A DNA stretch of 64,000 bases. Origin: Sepiola atlantica. Its lineage: Eukaryota > Mollusca > Cephalopoda > Sepiida > Sepiolidae. How positions within the stretch are numbered: the stretch's first letter is position 1; the number at the start of each line of letters is the position of its first letter. The notes under the pieces were generated by a model, which was given only the letters and a program-made list of their open reading frames with translations, made no database searches and was not told where the DNA came from. The translations under genes were made by a program, and so were the position numbers. Positions 1 through 11,112 of this stretch are shown here, in pieces. The stretch spans positions 105,051,500-105,115,499 of the forward strand of contig OY744519.1 in the NCBI GenBank assembly GCA_963556195.1, given 5' to 3'.

Positions 1-870
1 TAGAAATGATTCGCATTTATTCATATTTAGATAAGATTAGATTGGAATATTAAGTAAGATAAATGGAGTATTCTCGATTTTTTCGTAATCTATTTATTAC
101 GTTTAAAAAATTGTGACTAACGGAAAGACAGGGAGACAGACGAACGGACGGACAAAACCCCTATTTATATAGGAATTACATTTCTAATATAAATCATGCT
201 TTGTTATTTTTATTAGCGCGCTATGTTCTTGACTAAAGAAAATTTCATCCAAACGAATTGAAAAGACAAAAAAAAGGTGAAAGAAAACGTATTTTACTTT
301 ATCTTTATTTGAAATTCTTATGAAGGAGTATATCTTCGAAAATTAAATTGAAAAAAAATTCATAAAACGAAATTGCATTATATGGCTTTCTAACGGCTTA
401 TAATTATTTTAATAATTAAAATGTTCAATATAAACAATGATTTTTAAAACAAGAACACTATTTCATATTATTTGTATAATTGCTTCGCCTTTTGGTTTAG
501 ATCAAAGTGTTGGTTCTGAACAAACGGGAAATCAATGAAAGGTCTATTATATGGAAAAGATCTGGGGGTCTTACTAACCACCTTTTTGTGTTTTGCTTTT
601 TTCCCACTCCATATTTAATTCCAATGAAATTATTGTATATATGTATATTTATAAACAATAACATTTCCAATCGATTTGGGAATATTTTAAATAGAACGGC
701 CCTAGTATAAATGTTGTTTTTTGGTGACTGATATGATTTTAGTTAAAAGTAGAATACATATTGTTATCACTATAGACCAAGGATGAACAACGACATCTAT
801 TTCCCCACACTTTTCATAGCATTGTGCCTAATTTGTTTTAAATGTAACATTTTTATATTTTCTACAAATA
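1..870. other. AT-rich intergenic DNA, no gene seen
   Basis: No coding similarity or repeat boundary is recognisable. A short GACGGACGGACA-type motif followed by CCCCTATTTATATAGG lies near 140-172 and resembles degenerate repeat tails seen in invertebrate genomes, but I cannot assign it. The 67-codon open frame at 507-710 has no family resemblance and is probably chance. Confidence 0.6.
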
Positions 871-876
871 AATAAT

Positions 877-902
877 TCAAAGTGTAGTATATGTTCTTCG
901 TA
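877..902 (+). repeat. U2 snRNA 5'-region-like fragment
   Basis: The stretch TCAAAGTGTAGTATATGTTC closely matches U2 snRNA nucleotides around the branch-point-recognition region (GTGTAGTATCTGTTC). It has one substitution and an extra A that is shared with the clearer copies at 28045-28078 and 58797-58832. About 70 bases upstream is an ATTGTGCCTAA motif that recurs in the other members. It is a short relic of the U2-related repeat family, not a functional snRNA gene. Confidence 0.5.
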
Positions 903-1148
903 TCACAGCAACGAAACTATTGCGTATATACAAGAAAATATAGCAATGGACAAGAATCCATGCAATCTGGTAGAGTGTTGTTACTTGAGGTGACATGACT
1001 AGGAAAAGGAGCACTATTCCTCGCATGAGCCAGTGTATAGCCGTGCAGGGAGGATCTTATGTGTGCTGCGAATATTATGTCATTTTGAATTTTTGTACAT
1101 AGAAACCGAACACACTCGAGGATAGTGTCTATTAGGTAATTCGAACTC

Positions 1149-1213
1149 TCATATATATATATATATATATATATCCATATATATATATATATATCCATAT
1201 ATATATATATTTT
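1149..1213. repeat. (TA)n with TCCATA interruptions
   Basis: A dinucleotide TA tract broken by two CCATAT interruptions. It joins directly to the TTTAT-rich minisatellite. Confidence 0.9.
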
Positions 1214-1640
1214 ATTTTTATTTATTTATTTATTTATATATTTATATTTTTACTTATATATTAATATTTTTATTTACTTTTTGATTTTTGATTCTTTATT
1301 TACATATTATTATTTTCTATTTATATATTGATTTATTTATATATTGAATTTTTTATTTATATATTGATTTTTTTATTTTTTTATTTTATTTATTTTTTAT
1401 TTTATTTTATTTATATATAGATTTTTTATTTTTTATTTATATATTGATTTTTTTATTTATATATTGATCTTCTATTAATATATTGATTTTTATTTATATA
1501 TTGATTTTTCATTTATATATTGATATTTTAATTATATATTGATTGATTTTTTTATGTATATATTGATTTTTTTATTTATGTATTTATATATTTATCTATA
1601 TTTATATTTTTTATTTATATATTTATCTATATTTATATTT
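1206..1640. repeat. TTTATATATTGATTTT minisatellite
   Basis: About 430 bp of near-pure A/T made of variable units around TTTATTTATATATTGATTTT, roughly 16-22 bases each, with at least ten copies of ATATTGAT. Early units are TTTATTTA and TTTATATT variants. The array is almost free of G except in the repeated TTGAT core, so it is a true tandem array and not general AT-richness. Confidence 0.85.
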
Positions 1641-1867
1641 TTACTTTGAATTGATATTTATTAATTGAAATGATCGAAATTTATATATACATATATATTT
1701 TTTATATAATAATAAATAGTTACCTCCCCTTTTTTTAGATAATTTAATTAATTAGAGTTGCGTACCCTTAATTGATTTCTACATATATATATATAGAAAT
1801 AATATATATAAATATAAAAATAATATTTTATCATTATAAATGTAATTTTATTTTATTTTATTTTTCC

Positions 1868-1930
1868 CCTCCTTTCTTTCTTTCTTTCTTTCTTTCTCTC
1901 TTTTCTTTCTTTCTTTCTTCCTTCCTTCTC
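1868..1930. repeat. (CTTT)n tract
   Basis: Repeated TTTC tetranucleotides with a CTCTCTTTT interruption, passing into CCTTCCTTC. Confidence 0.9.
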
Positions 1931-2172
1931 GTGCTTCACTTCTATATATAGAATCTCTTAACGGCTTTTTCTGACCTAAGCGTTCTCGTCGGCCCTCCAT
2001 TTCAAAATTCTGTGTACATAGCGTTTCATAAAGGTTATAAGTGTTTTTGAAGAAATTCCATCATTTACTATTTCAGACTATGCTGAAGAAGACGGAATCG
2101 GGAATTCAACCCGTTTCTTGTCAGAAACCACTGGTCCATGTCTGATTAAAATCTGTATTTAAAAATAAATAT

Positions 2173-2274
2173 CTATATATATATATCCATATATATATAT
2201 CCATATATATATATATCCATATATATATATCCATATATATATATTTATATATATCCATATATATAAATATATAT

Positions 2275-2348
<74 letters not shown>
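2173..2348. repeat. (TA)n with TATCCATA units, then (GT)n
   Basis: Repeated ATATATATATCCAT units of 14-18 bp pass into a pure TA run and then about 14 GT dinucleotides (2321-2348). The compound TA/TG structure recurs at 24481, 34896 and 39632. Confidence 0.9.
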
Positions 2349-2352
<4 letters not shown>

Positions 2353-2868
2353 AAATCTAACGACTTTTATATAATGTATGACCATTTATACTTAGATAAA
2401 AGTATAAGCAAAGAAAAGATTTATATTTACTAAAATAGACCATTTACACGTATATGTTATTTTCCTATACCCAAGTCTCCTGATATCTTTAGATAATGAT
2501 GTTGAATCATCGAATAATCCCCCAGGTGGATTTTTACTTCACAATGGCAAAACCCGCTATTACACATATATGAAAATGCAGGCTCATTATAGTCAATAAA
2601 TTACCTTGGCTCGTGCAGAATCGAATAAAAATGCGTGAGGCATAATACCCCCTTAAAAATATAGATAAAGGATTCATAAAAAATAATGATGGGTTACCGA
2701 CAACAATTTAAGCCACATCATAACAATAAAAAATATCTTTTAACTCAGAAATTTAAACAATCCCAAAGCGCATAGAAAGGAAAACAAAACACGAGTTATA
2801 AGTAAGATTATCTCCATTAGATCTAAAAATAATAGAGTATATATTTGAAATCAAGAACGGATAACTTT

Positions 2869-2873
<5 letters not shown>
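2349..2873. other. No gene seen
   Basis: AT-rich DNA without open frames of note and without recognisable repeat motifs. Confidence 0.6.

Positions 2874-2932
<59 letters not shown>
2874..2932. repeat. (TA)n microsatellite
   Basis: A pure TA run of about 29 dinucleotides. Confidence 0.95.
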
Positions 2933-2935
<3 letters not shown>

Positions 2936-3001
2936 CGTTATGGAAATAGTAATCCAACGTAATAGAAATGAAAATAGGAAAAAACAAAAATTGTGTATAT
3001 A

Positions 3002-3190
3002 TTTATCACCGTTAACCGGCCGTCTCATTTTCAAATTATCCCCGTCGAAACGTCAGGTGCCCTCGGTCCAGATACTTCACGATTCACACAAGTCATTTGG
3101 GCGATGATAACCACTAGTAGGAACGAGCCCCAAGATACCGCTTTTATATTCCAATGTATATTGCTATCATCCGCAACTTCCAAGTATTGA
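3002..3190 (+). pseudogene. Possible C-terminal tail of a reverse-transcriptase ORF
   Basis: The plus-strand frame reads PVETSGALGPDTSRFTQ near the start and EPQDTAFIFQCI further on. This pattern (P-V-E-T-x-G-x-L/F-G-P, then an EP...F-x-x-Q-R-like helix) resembles the tail region found after some metazoan reverse-transcriptase domains, in proteins that often end with a QRGNAA-type motif. Here the equivalent position is degenerate and the frame stops at 3190. No RT core lies upstream. The match is from memory of the pattern and is weak; chance is possible. Confidence 0.3.
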
Positions 3191-3674
3191 TGGAGAAAAC
3201 AATTGCACTCGTGTGGAGGCAAGTAAATAAAGACTTCTTGAAATACACTCGTGTTATTGCCCATTACTGAACGAATATTATCTTAGAATATTGTCAAATT
3301 ATTTTGTTTATATAGAAATTAATGTAATGTATGGCTTGCATACACATACAAGTAAAGCCAAAACGTGTTACTAATCCGAGAACAAATAAACGTTGGATTT
3401 TTCGTTGAAAAATCAATGACAATCTCTCAAAGGGCATTCTAATCAAATGACCTTTGTTCATTCGAAGGTCACGGTTTTAATATGCTGATGGTAAAAAAAA
3501 TTGTTCTACGTGCAGGCCGAGATATCGGATGTAAACTTTACTGTAGATAAATAGTACAGCCAATAATAATTTGACATTTTATAAAGAACATCCAATGAAG
3601 GCTACAAGAAACAAATGACACGACTTCATGAAAACCCTGTTTGCAAATGTAGGCTTTATGAACTTCGATTAAAT

Positions 3675-3790
3675 AATATTACAACACAATTCCCTTGCCT
3701 CCCCATGAGGGCAAGTTAGACACAAGGTCAGTTTTTAATGTATATCCACCTTCCCCGGAAAAGTACTCTGGATGGGGACAAAAATAAAAA
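3675..3790 (-). repeat. Body fragment of the U2-related repeat family
   Basis: The sequence GTTAGACACAAGGTCAGTTT matches GTTAGGCACAAGGCCAGTTT at 58511 with three changes and is followed in both places by a similar TTATATCCACC/CTTACTCCC stretch. The preceding CCTCCCCATGAGG also corresponds to the paired CTCC/GGAG block there. No U2 motif is adjacent, so this is a partial copy. Orientation is given relative to the U2-like part of the copy at 58503-58835. Confidence 0.45.
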
Positions 3791-3799
3791 TGCCTCAGT

Positions 3800-5013
3800 C
3801 TAGAAGGATATATTCTTCATTGACCGAGGACAGAAAAGACGAAGTGTAGTTGCTCTGGATGAAGGAAGACCGCTTTATAATCCAAAACACCATATTATCA
3901 TATTTATTTTTACATTATTATAGCATTTTTATATAGTTATTAATGTTCAAATAAGAAATAAAATGTTTTCATATTTCCAGCGCAAACGAGGCCTCAACGA
4001 TTCATATCAACGTACATCACAATGCACAGACCATTTGTCTGGAAGAATAAAGACATATAGCAACAATTGTCAACGTTGGTTCCTTTCAATTCTTCAATAC
4101 AATAAAAAAAAACGAGCAGCAAACGACACTGTTATCACTGTGGGTTACACAAGTCAGTTCCAAAGCATCGTGTCCGGTAAGTTGTGTTGCTTAACATACG
4201 AAATAACTGGTCATTTTGCTCAGGTGTGTGGTCCAGCACCAATGCTATGACACCCTTAATGTTCTTCTTCACATCTTCTCTCCAAATAGAATGACGAATA
4301 TATCTTTCATGTCAGTGGTTTTGGCAGCGTCATTCACACCCCAAACAACACATAGAATTACAGCCTACATAAGAGGCAAAAGAATAAATTTGGAATTTAT
4401 ACTGGAGTATCTATAAGCATAATAGACTACTTATCATCGCCTCCTCCGCTTCGTCCTTACCCGAATTTCTACTCTTACCACCTGTCATGCTTATCCACTA
4501 TTCCACATACTTAATATTCCAGTATTAAACTTACACATCACATTGTCTCAATTCTTTCTGATTCAAAAATACTACACTCAAAATTTATAGTTTCAAATCC
4601 AGAGACCTCCGCCAATATATTGATTGTTCCAAGTGAAACTTAACTAAGACTCTAAAACTAAAACAAGTATTGTCCACAAGCAACCATATAGACCTACTGC
4701 GTATTAAGAAAGCCTACCAGCTACAGTTTATGGAACTGTCTTTAATGAAAAGCTAAATGGATTTAACAGATGTTCCCTTCCGTATTCTATGACGCAATGG
4801 GTAACATCATTTGCTCGTTCCATACGTAATTTTATTTATTGTACGTTGGTAGGTTTTAATGAAGATAGCTTCAATTATTTTTTTAAATATACATATATGT
4901 GTGAAGGATTGTGTACTTTTACGATATTATAGCATAAAAATACAAATGTATTCATTTTTATTCACTTGCACATTTGAAAGGAAACTTGTAGGTCGAGAAT
5001 CCCCCTCTGTATT

Positions 5014-5015
<2 letters not shown>
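3800..5015. other. No gene seen
   Basis: Open frames of 95, 66 and 136 codons occur (3963, 4216, 4859), but none shows a recognisable motif. The longest owes part of its length to a CT microsatellite. Nothing else is recognisable. Confidence 0.55.
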
Positions 5016-5016
<1 letters not shown>

Positions 5017-5068
<52 letters not shown>

Positions 5069-5074
5069 CTATCT
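5017..5074. repeat. (CT)n then (ATCT)n
   Basis: A CT dinucleotide run passes directly into ATCT tetranucleotides. Confidence 0.95.
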
Positions 5075-5765
5075 CGTACTGTTCATCTATCTTTTTGTAA
5101 GCATGTTTGTCACCCTAGCTATCTACGTAGATATTTATGCCAGTCTCGCTGTCTATTTTTCTATGCATATAAAGCGAAATTATCAAGTGAAAAAATGCCA
5201 AAACAGAACGTATATCTGAAAGCCCTTGGGGCCCTAATGTGTATAGAACGAGCTCTGGAACAGAATTGAATAATTACCTCTTTCGCCCTTAAACTACAGC
5301 TTCACAAAATATCTAGGAACTTCGTGGAAAACTGCGTCAAACATGGATCGAGTTTACCAAAACATAAAACCAATAATATACAACTCTTTATTTATATAAA
5401 GTTAGGTATGCGTATATGTTTATATATTTGTATGAATGTACGTTTCACTCCTAACTGAACATTATGCACTTTGAAACGCAGCTGCTAGGCGTAGTAGTGT
5501 GTACAGACACACATATGTAAATTAGATTACTACGCTAAAAAACAGTCAGTCTTTAACTAAATGCTCACAGAGACATTAAAAATGTTACAGAGTGGTTGAA
5601 TCAACATAGATTCCTTAAAGAGAAATCAGTGAGTTCTTTAGCCAATTATTAAATAAATTAAAACAGAATTTGTTTGAAATATAAATCAATACCAGAATTT
5701 ATTTTATTAAAGTATATAAAAAAAAGACTTAAGGAAACAAACCTTGACTAACTCACATTTCGTAT

Positions 5766-5802
5766 ATCATCATCATCATCATCGTCGTCGTCGTCGTCGT
5801 CG
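5766..5802. repeat. (ATC)n(GTC)n trinucleotide tract
   Basis: Five or six ATC units are followed by six GTC units, a single-transition switch within one array. Confidence 0.9.
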
Positions 5803-6362
<560 letters not shown>

Positions 6363-6446
6363 TAAAAGCTTTAATTTATATTGAGCACTTTTTGAAAAAA
6401 TATTCGTTTTAAGTTCATGGTATCAATATATTTGAACTTATTTAAT

Positions 6447-6448
<2 letters not shown>

Positions 6449-6516
<68 letters not shown>
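6449..6516. repeat. (TA)n microsatellite
   Basis: A pure TA run of about 33 dinucleotides. Confidence 0.95.
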
Positions 6517-6517
<1 letters not shown>

Positions 6518-7185
6518 CTCAGTAGAGTACAACATTTATGACATAATCAATATTTTAAACCATGCTCCAAATATTCAACATCAATATCATTTTTGTACAT
6601 TTGTTTCAGAATTTAATTTAATAATTGCATCTTCAGCACAAAACATTTGTTATCAATTCAATAATATTCGTTGACGTTCAATGTTTGGAACATGATTACA
6701 AAATATAGATTATGTCATAAATTGTGTACCTATCGAGTTATAATATATATATATTTTTTAATATAGATTTTAAATGCTTCCTTTTATATATTCATATATT
6801 TGAATTTATGTTTTTGTCTCCTTATGATACAGCAAATTATAATCTTTGAACTTGACTTTCTTTAATTTTACCGTTGATTCACGTGTGCGGTTTAATCTCT
6901 ATGGTTGTGGTCGAATTCAGTATTTTTTATCATTCCATACACTTTTGACTTCCAATTATTCTGCAACACTCACTTTTGTTATTTTTCTCTGTGTATACAT
7001 TTTTTAAAAATATATACACTTCATTTTACTATTGTTTATATATGTATTCATTCTCGAGACAACTAACCAGGCATAAGCATTGATTTACATTCTATGTTAT
7101 TAATAAGCAGTGTCGACTCTATATTCCAACTTTTGTTTAAGTGTGTAATTTTTCTTTGTAATGTTTACGCACACAAACACATATA
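6517..7185. other. No gene seen
   Basis: AT-rich DNA up to the start of the 510-bp repeat unit. Nothing recognisable. Confidence 0.55.
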
Positions 7186-7512
7186 CACTAGAGAGCATTT
7201 GAATTAACCACTAGACACTGCCATCGAGTGTCAAAGGTATCTCTATACAGGGGTTTGTCTGAACACCCTGACATGAGGATATTTCCGCCTACAAACAAAC
7301 CCTGACCAAATATTCAAAATAAAATAATATTCAAAGCCAAAATTAGATCCCCTCAACACGGCTATACGCTGGCTGATACGCGAAATGGTGCACTTTCCCC
7401 TAGTAATGTTACATCAAGTAACAGCACTTAGCTGGATACTCCACCAGACAAGATGAATTCTTGTTCTGGAATCCGGTAAGATCAAGAAACAACAAGAATG
7501 ATATACTGTAAC
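7186..7512 (+). repeat. Dispersed 510-bp repeat, copy 1 left part
   Basis: This matches the units at 11377-11890 and 17488-17950 through shared landmarks in the same order: CGAGTGTC, CTGACATGA, ACCAAATATTCAA, ATCCCCTCA, CAAGTAACA and AATTCTTGT. The unit is split by the Gypsy element: the right part resumes at 11113. Function is unknown; the repeat has no coding capacity that I can see. Confidence 0.75.
7443..7512 (+). repeat. 70-bp flank duplication, left copy
   Basis: ACCAGACAAGATGAATTCTT through ATACTGTAAC reappears at 11113-11182 with only about two substitutions. It directly borders the 5' LTR. This is far longer than the 4-6 bp duplication made by Gypsy integrases. Confidence 0.85.
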
Positions 7513-7776
7513 TGTTAGGACAACTAAAGAAAACGCAATTATCTCCCTTTGACCATTTCGGAGTTATCACCCTTGTCGATAGAGTCTTGCCGAGAGAGAA
7601 AAGAAAACATTGACCACGGATCAGACTGTCTTATTTCATCTCGCGTTACAGCGGCAATTAACTCATTATTTTATATTGTGTTCAGTTGTAATAAATTTGT
7701 TAAAAGTATCTGCTGATATTTTATCCATTTTCCTTTACAAATATTATTGATTAAAACTTAAATTACAAGGTTTACA
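7513..7776 (+). repeat. 5' LTR
   Basis: It begins TGTTAGGACAACTAAAG and ends TTTACA, four bases before the primer-binding site. The 3' LTR at 10737 shares nearly all of its length, with an indel around the GAGAGAAAAG stretch near 7590-7625. An AATAAA hexamer at about 7690 is a plausible polyadenylation signal. The exact right edge is inferred from the TG...CA rule. Confidence 0.85.
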
Positions 7777-7780
7777 AAAG

Positions 7781-7797
7781 TGGCGACGAGTGAAATT
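7781..7797 (+). promoter_or_regulatory. Primer-binding site
   Basis: TGGCGACGAGTGAA follows the 5' LTR after AAAG. TGG is the complement of the tRNA CCA end. The TGGCGACGAG form is familiar from Mag-like Gypsy elements. I did not identify the priming tRNA. Confidence 0.75.
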
Positions 7798-7831
7798 TTT
7801 TTCTCAAAAACAAAAATAAAAAAAGAAGAAA

Positions 7832-8660
7832 ATGGATTCAACAATTATTACAACAATAGTTACGGTTAATGGAATTATTTTCAGAGAGATTTTCCACACC
7901 CACATCGTTGATTTCAGAAACAAATCTTAGGACATCTACAGATTTAATTTCACAAACAATAACGAAATTTTATTATGACCCAATGGCAAATTCGACGTTC
8001 GCAAAATAGTTCGCACGTTTCGACATTTTTCGAGTTGATGTCAAGGATCAAGCTGACGACTGGAAGGTAAGACGGAAGCTTGGGACGTCGGAACATGATC
8101 GGTATGTAAATTACATATTGCCAAAACATTCCCGTGATTGCGATTTTCAAAACACAGTACAAATTCTCACTCAGATTTTCGGTGAGCATATTTCATTATT
8201 CAATATGCGTTTTAATTGTCTTAACATAACGAAATCTTCCTCGACCGATTTTTCAATGTATGCAGGCCTTGTAAACAAAGAATGTGAACGTTTTAAAATC
8301 TCTTCCATCACATATGCTCACTTCAAATGTTTGATTTTTGTGTGTGGGTTGAGATCGGCACAGGAAGCAGATATTCGCACACGGATTTTGTCAAAAATAG
8401 AACAAAATCCAGGCATAACATTGAAACAAGTTGCCGTGGAATGCCAGTGTCTAGTGAATCTAAAACATGATTCAACTATGTTACAACAAGCATCCAAGGT
8501 AAACACAGTTCAAAACAACGTCGGCCACCTCACCGACTTCAAAATCAGTCCAGTCCCCAACAGCTTGTTGGAATTGTGGCAACTGGCATTTTGTGCGATA
8601 CTGCACCTTCAAGACACACTGCTGTCGCAGCTGCAATCGACTCGGACATAAAGAGGGATT
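7832..8660 (+). pseudogene. gag: Gypsy gag pseudogene with CCHC zinc knuckles
   Basis: Gag packages element RNA and forms the particle. A start-like ATG lies at 7832. The capsid frame (same frame as 8118) runs from about 7941 with one stop at 8007-8009 and is then open to 8651. It contains RKLGTSEHDRYVNYILPKH and later CERFKISSITYAHFKCLIF, typical of K02A2.6-like capsids. The nucleocapsid is in a second frame from 8563: a knuckle CWNCGNWHFVRYC (one residue short of canonical) and a canonical C-x2-C-x4-H-x4-C knuckle, CRSCNRLGHKEGFC. So at least one stop and one frameshift disable it. Confidence 0.88.
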
Positions 8661-8805
8661 TTGCACCTCTCCACGACGAAAACCAATCCATAATAGGTAA
8701 ACCTCACATACACACCACAGGGAACGACATCAGCACAGAACAAAAACAAACAGTCTTTCAAAAAACAAACAGTCTGATAGCAACTTTCTCTCAAAACAAA
8801 AATCC

Positions 8806-9135
8806 AAACGAAAATACGTTGCAGTACAATTGAATGGCCATCCTATTTAACTGCAAATTGATACAGCATCAGATATAACTATTATATCACACAAAGTATG
8901 GAAAGTCATAGGTAAACCTTCATTGACACCAACAAGTCATGTAGCACAGGGTGTTTCTGGAGATTGTATTCATATCACGGGTCAATTACCCGCTACCGTC
9001 AAAATGAAAGAAAAAACGGTGTCAGGCACCGTATACATAACAAACTCATGCCATAATTTGATGGGACTTGATTTTATCGACTTACTAGGTTTTCTCGACA
9101 TTCCACTCAATCAGATATGTGAGATGGTGTCCAGA
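8806..9135 (+). pseudogene. Gypsy aspartic protease remnant
   Basis: Retropepsin cleaves the polyprotein. In frame with 8851 the sequence reads LQIDTASDITIISHKVW; the active-site triad DTA is at 8860-8868. The second hallmark, a hydrophobic-G-L-D stretch (LMGLDFIDLLGF), lies near 9056-9095. One stop (TAA at 8848-8850) interrupts the strand before the active site. The frame then stays open to 9315, running on into the captured segment with no RT after it. Family: Mag-type, in which protease follows two zinc knuckles. Confidence 0.85.
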
Positions 9136-9189
9136 TCGTCACCTCAGAGCAGTAAAGACGACCTCAGCAAAAAGAAACGGCGGCGGCGG

Positions 9190-10065
9190 AACACTCGACC
9201 AACCCCCAACCGTTCGGTTGTACCAAATTTTGGCTCCACTTCAACAGGAACTCCCACAATAATATCAACATCAATGATTACCACATGGAATCCTATAATC
9301 ACCACAACATCATGACCTACTTCAACAACATCAGTTCGATGTGAGTCTACTAAGGGTATGACTGTTAAACCCTCATACTTGATGACTACATTAGTGGAAC
9401 ACCAAACACGCTAAACTCTCCAGTAAGTGATGGCAGACCTGATGGACCTAGATGAATTGTACCAGCACCGTCTACATCTACTGACCCAACCCTAGCATCA
9501 CCGTTAAACTGACTGATGACCCTCAAGGGGTAGAGCTGCTCAAGGTTGATGTGACCGGTAATGCTGAGAAAATCACAATTCTTGTACACGTCCAGGATCA
9601 GAAGACTTTGTAGAAATTCCTGATGGCACTAAAATCACTGGTCCATTCATCTCAACCACATTTGACAAAGTTATGGCAATCAAGGGGATTTTGGAAGAAA
9701 AGGCAGTTAATCAGAATCCAGACTACAAGGTATGGCTGGATATTGAAGCATGTTCCCATTTGCCAACATCTCCAATAACATTATCTACAGAGAAAATTAC
9801 CACAGCAGCACCTAGACCAACCACCTCCTACATGAAACAAGCACCAATTCACCATCGAGTCAATCACCCACCAGAGGTGTACCAGCCAGGACCCCACCTC
9901 AATTGGTATGGACCGCCACAGCCTCAACAACAGGCTCGCTACTTCTCTACAGAGCATCTCCCGCCTGGTAGTCTAGCAGCAGCAGCAGCAAGGTTCAGGT
10001 CCTCGCAATACAACAGTCCTAAGCAGAAACTGCGCACAATGTTGCGTGCTCGTCAGCCATCAACC
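9190..10065 (+). pseudogene. Captured non-retroviral coding segment (Thr-rich, secreted-protein-like, then Q/P/A-rich)
   Basis: Between protease and integrase, where RT should be, lies sequence unlike any pol domain. First come Thr/Ser/Pro-rich stretches (GTPTIISTSMITTWNP). Then comes a beta-rich block with KLTDDPQGVELLKVDVTG, VEIPDGTKITGPFISTTF and DYKVWLDIEAC, then another Thr/Pro linker (STEKITTAAPRPTTS). Alternation of TTS linkers and a small Cys-bearing domain is typical of mucin-like extracellular proteins. A second part is rich in Gln, Pro and Ala (PPQPQQQARYFSTEHL, GSLAAAAARF). It needs one frameshift near 9613 and has a few stops upstream, but is open from about 9611 to 10122. I do not recognise the source gene or genes. 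Confidence 0.7.
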
Positions 10066-10718
10066 CAGGGTTACATTCAGCATAAAACACGTTCGGTCGC
10101 CACCGAACTATCCTCAATCTAACGGACAGCCGAAAGATTTGTAGACACATTCAAAAGGGCACTACTAAAAGCACGAATGGAGGGAACAAAAGAGATACTA
10201 CATGCTTTCCTCCTTTCATATAGAATAACACCAAATGGAGCTGTGAAGAATGGTCTATCACCAGCAGAGGCACTTAGGGGATGAAAACTCCGTACCACAC
10301 TGGACGCTTTATGTCCCAAGCCACAAAGGCAACAACCAAGCCCGAACAAAACAAAAGCATTTTAAGTTGGCACACCAGTGTTTGCTCGGAATTACAGACC
10401 TGGTCGGCCAAACTGGGTACTAGGCATCATCCGCAAAATAAATGGACAATTTCTGTATGATGTTCAAGTCGGAAATTAATTCTGGGCACGGCACAAAAAC
10501 CAGTTGCGTCTCAGATACTCTGTAGGCAACTTAGTGGACAACAGAACAACCATTCCACTTGATTTGTTAATGGACACATTTGAACTGCCATCTCCACCAC
10601 CTCTCATGCAGACAAATTCAGATGAGAATTATCAAGAACCTACCAGAACTTGGCCAAAGCGCAGTCGCACTAGAGTCAAGCACCTCCAAGTTGACCCCAG
10701 GTGCGTTCGATACAGTTA
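10066..10718 (+). pseudogene. Gypsy integrase C-terminal remnant
   Basis: Integrase inserts the cDNA. Only the end survives: the PQSNGQ motif region near 10108-10128, then in a shifted frame FVDTFKRALLKARMEGTKE, LSPAEALRG and VFARNYRPGRPNWVLGIIR, which mark the end of the catalytic core and the C-terminal chromatin/DNA-binding region. In-frame stops occur after LRG, after KAF and after VGN. The last part (LPSPPPLMQTNSDENY... RTRVKHLQVDP) is the usual variable tail. There is no D,D(35)E core upstream, so the protein cannot work. Confidence 0.88.
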
Positions 10719-10724
10719 AAGACT

Positions 10725-10736
10725 AAAACGGGGAGA
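10725..10736 (+). promoter_or_regulatory. Polypurine tract
   Basis: AAAACGGGGAGA directly precedes the 3' LTR start TGTTAAGAC. This is the plus-strand primer position in LTR elements. One C interrupts the purines. Confidence 0.8.
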
Positions 10737-10956
10737 TGTTAAGACAACTAAAGAAAACGCAATTATCTCCCTTGGACCATTTCGGAGTTTTCGCCCTTGT
10801 CGATATAGTCTTGCCTGGAGAAAAAGTCTGTCTTATTTCATCTCGCGTTACAGCGGCAATTAACTCATTATTTTATATTGTGTTCAGTTGTAATAAATTT
10901 GTTAAAAGTATCTGCTGATATTTTATCCATTTTTCTTTACAAATATTATTGATTAA
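10737..10956 (+). repeat. 3' LTR, truncated
   Basis: It matches the 5' LTR from its first base (TGTTAAGACAACTAAAG) to TATTATTGATTA and lacks the last ~20 bases. It has an internal deletion (after CTTGCCTGGAGAAAAAG) relative to the inverted copy, which keeps TAAACAGACCACGTCTGG. Confidence 0.88.
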
Positions 10957-11112
10957 CTGAACACAATATAAAATAATGAGTTAATTGCCGCTGTAACGCG
11001 AGATGAAATAAGACAGTCTCCAGACGTGGTCTGTTTACCTTCTCTCCAGGCTAGACTCTATCGACAAGGGCGATAACTCCGAAATTGTCCAAGGGAGATA
11101 ATTGCGTTTTCT
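10955..11112 (-). repeat. Inverted LTR fragment
   Basis: This is the reverse complement of LTR sequence from AGAAAACGCAATTATC to GTGTTCAGTT, about 157 bp. It lacks the first 14 and the last ~90 bases of the LTR. Placed tail to tail with the 3' LTR it makes a hairpin of about 150-bp arms with a loop of about 75 bases. The junction shows a 2-base microhomology (AA). Confidence 0.88.

Larger units (their letters stand above)
7513..11112 (+). mobile_element. Degenerate Gypsy (Mag/K02A2.6-type) LTR retrotransposon with captured sequence
   Basis: Order of parts: 5' LTR, tRNA primer-binding site, gag with capsid and CCHC knuckles, aspartic protease, an unrelated inserted coding segment, the C-terminal part of the integrase, polypurine tract, 3' LTR, then an inverted LTR piece. 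The reverse transcriptase and RNase H are absent, so the copy is non-autonomous. At about 3.4 kb to the end of the 3' LTR it is well short of the 5 kb or more usual for such elements. Several stops and frameshifts show it is inactive. It lies inside a 510-bp repeat unit. Confidence 0.9.

Noticed and set aside
7513..11112. An active or infectious Gypsy (errantivirus-like) element
   Set aside because: No envelope gene, no RT, several stops and a truncated 3' LTR.
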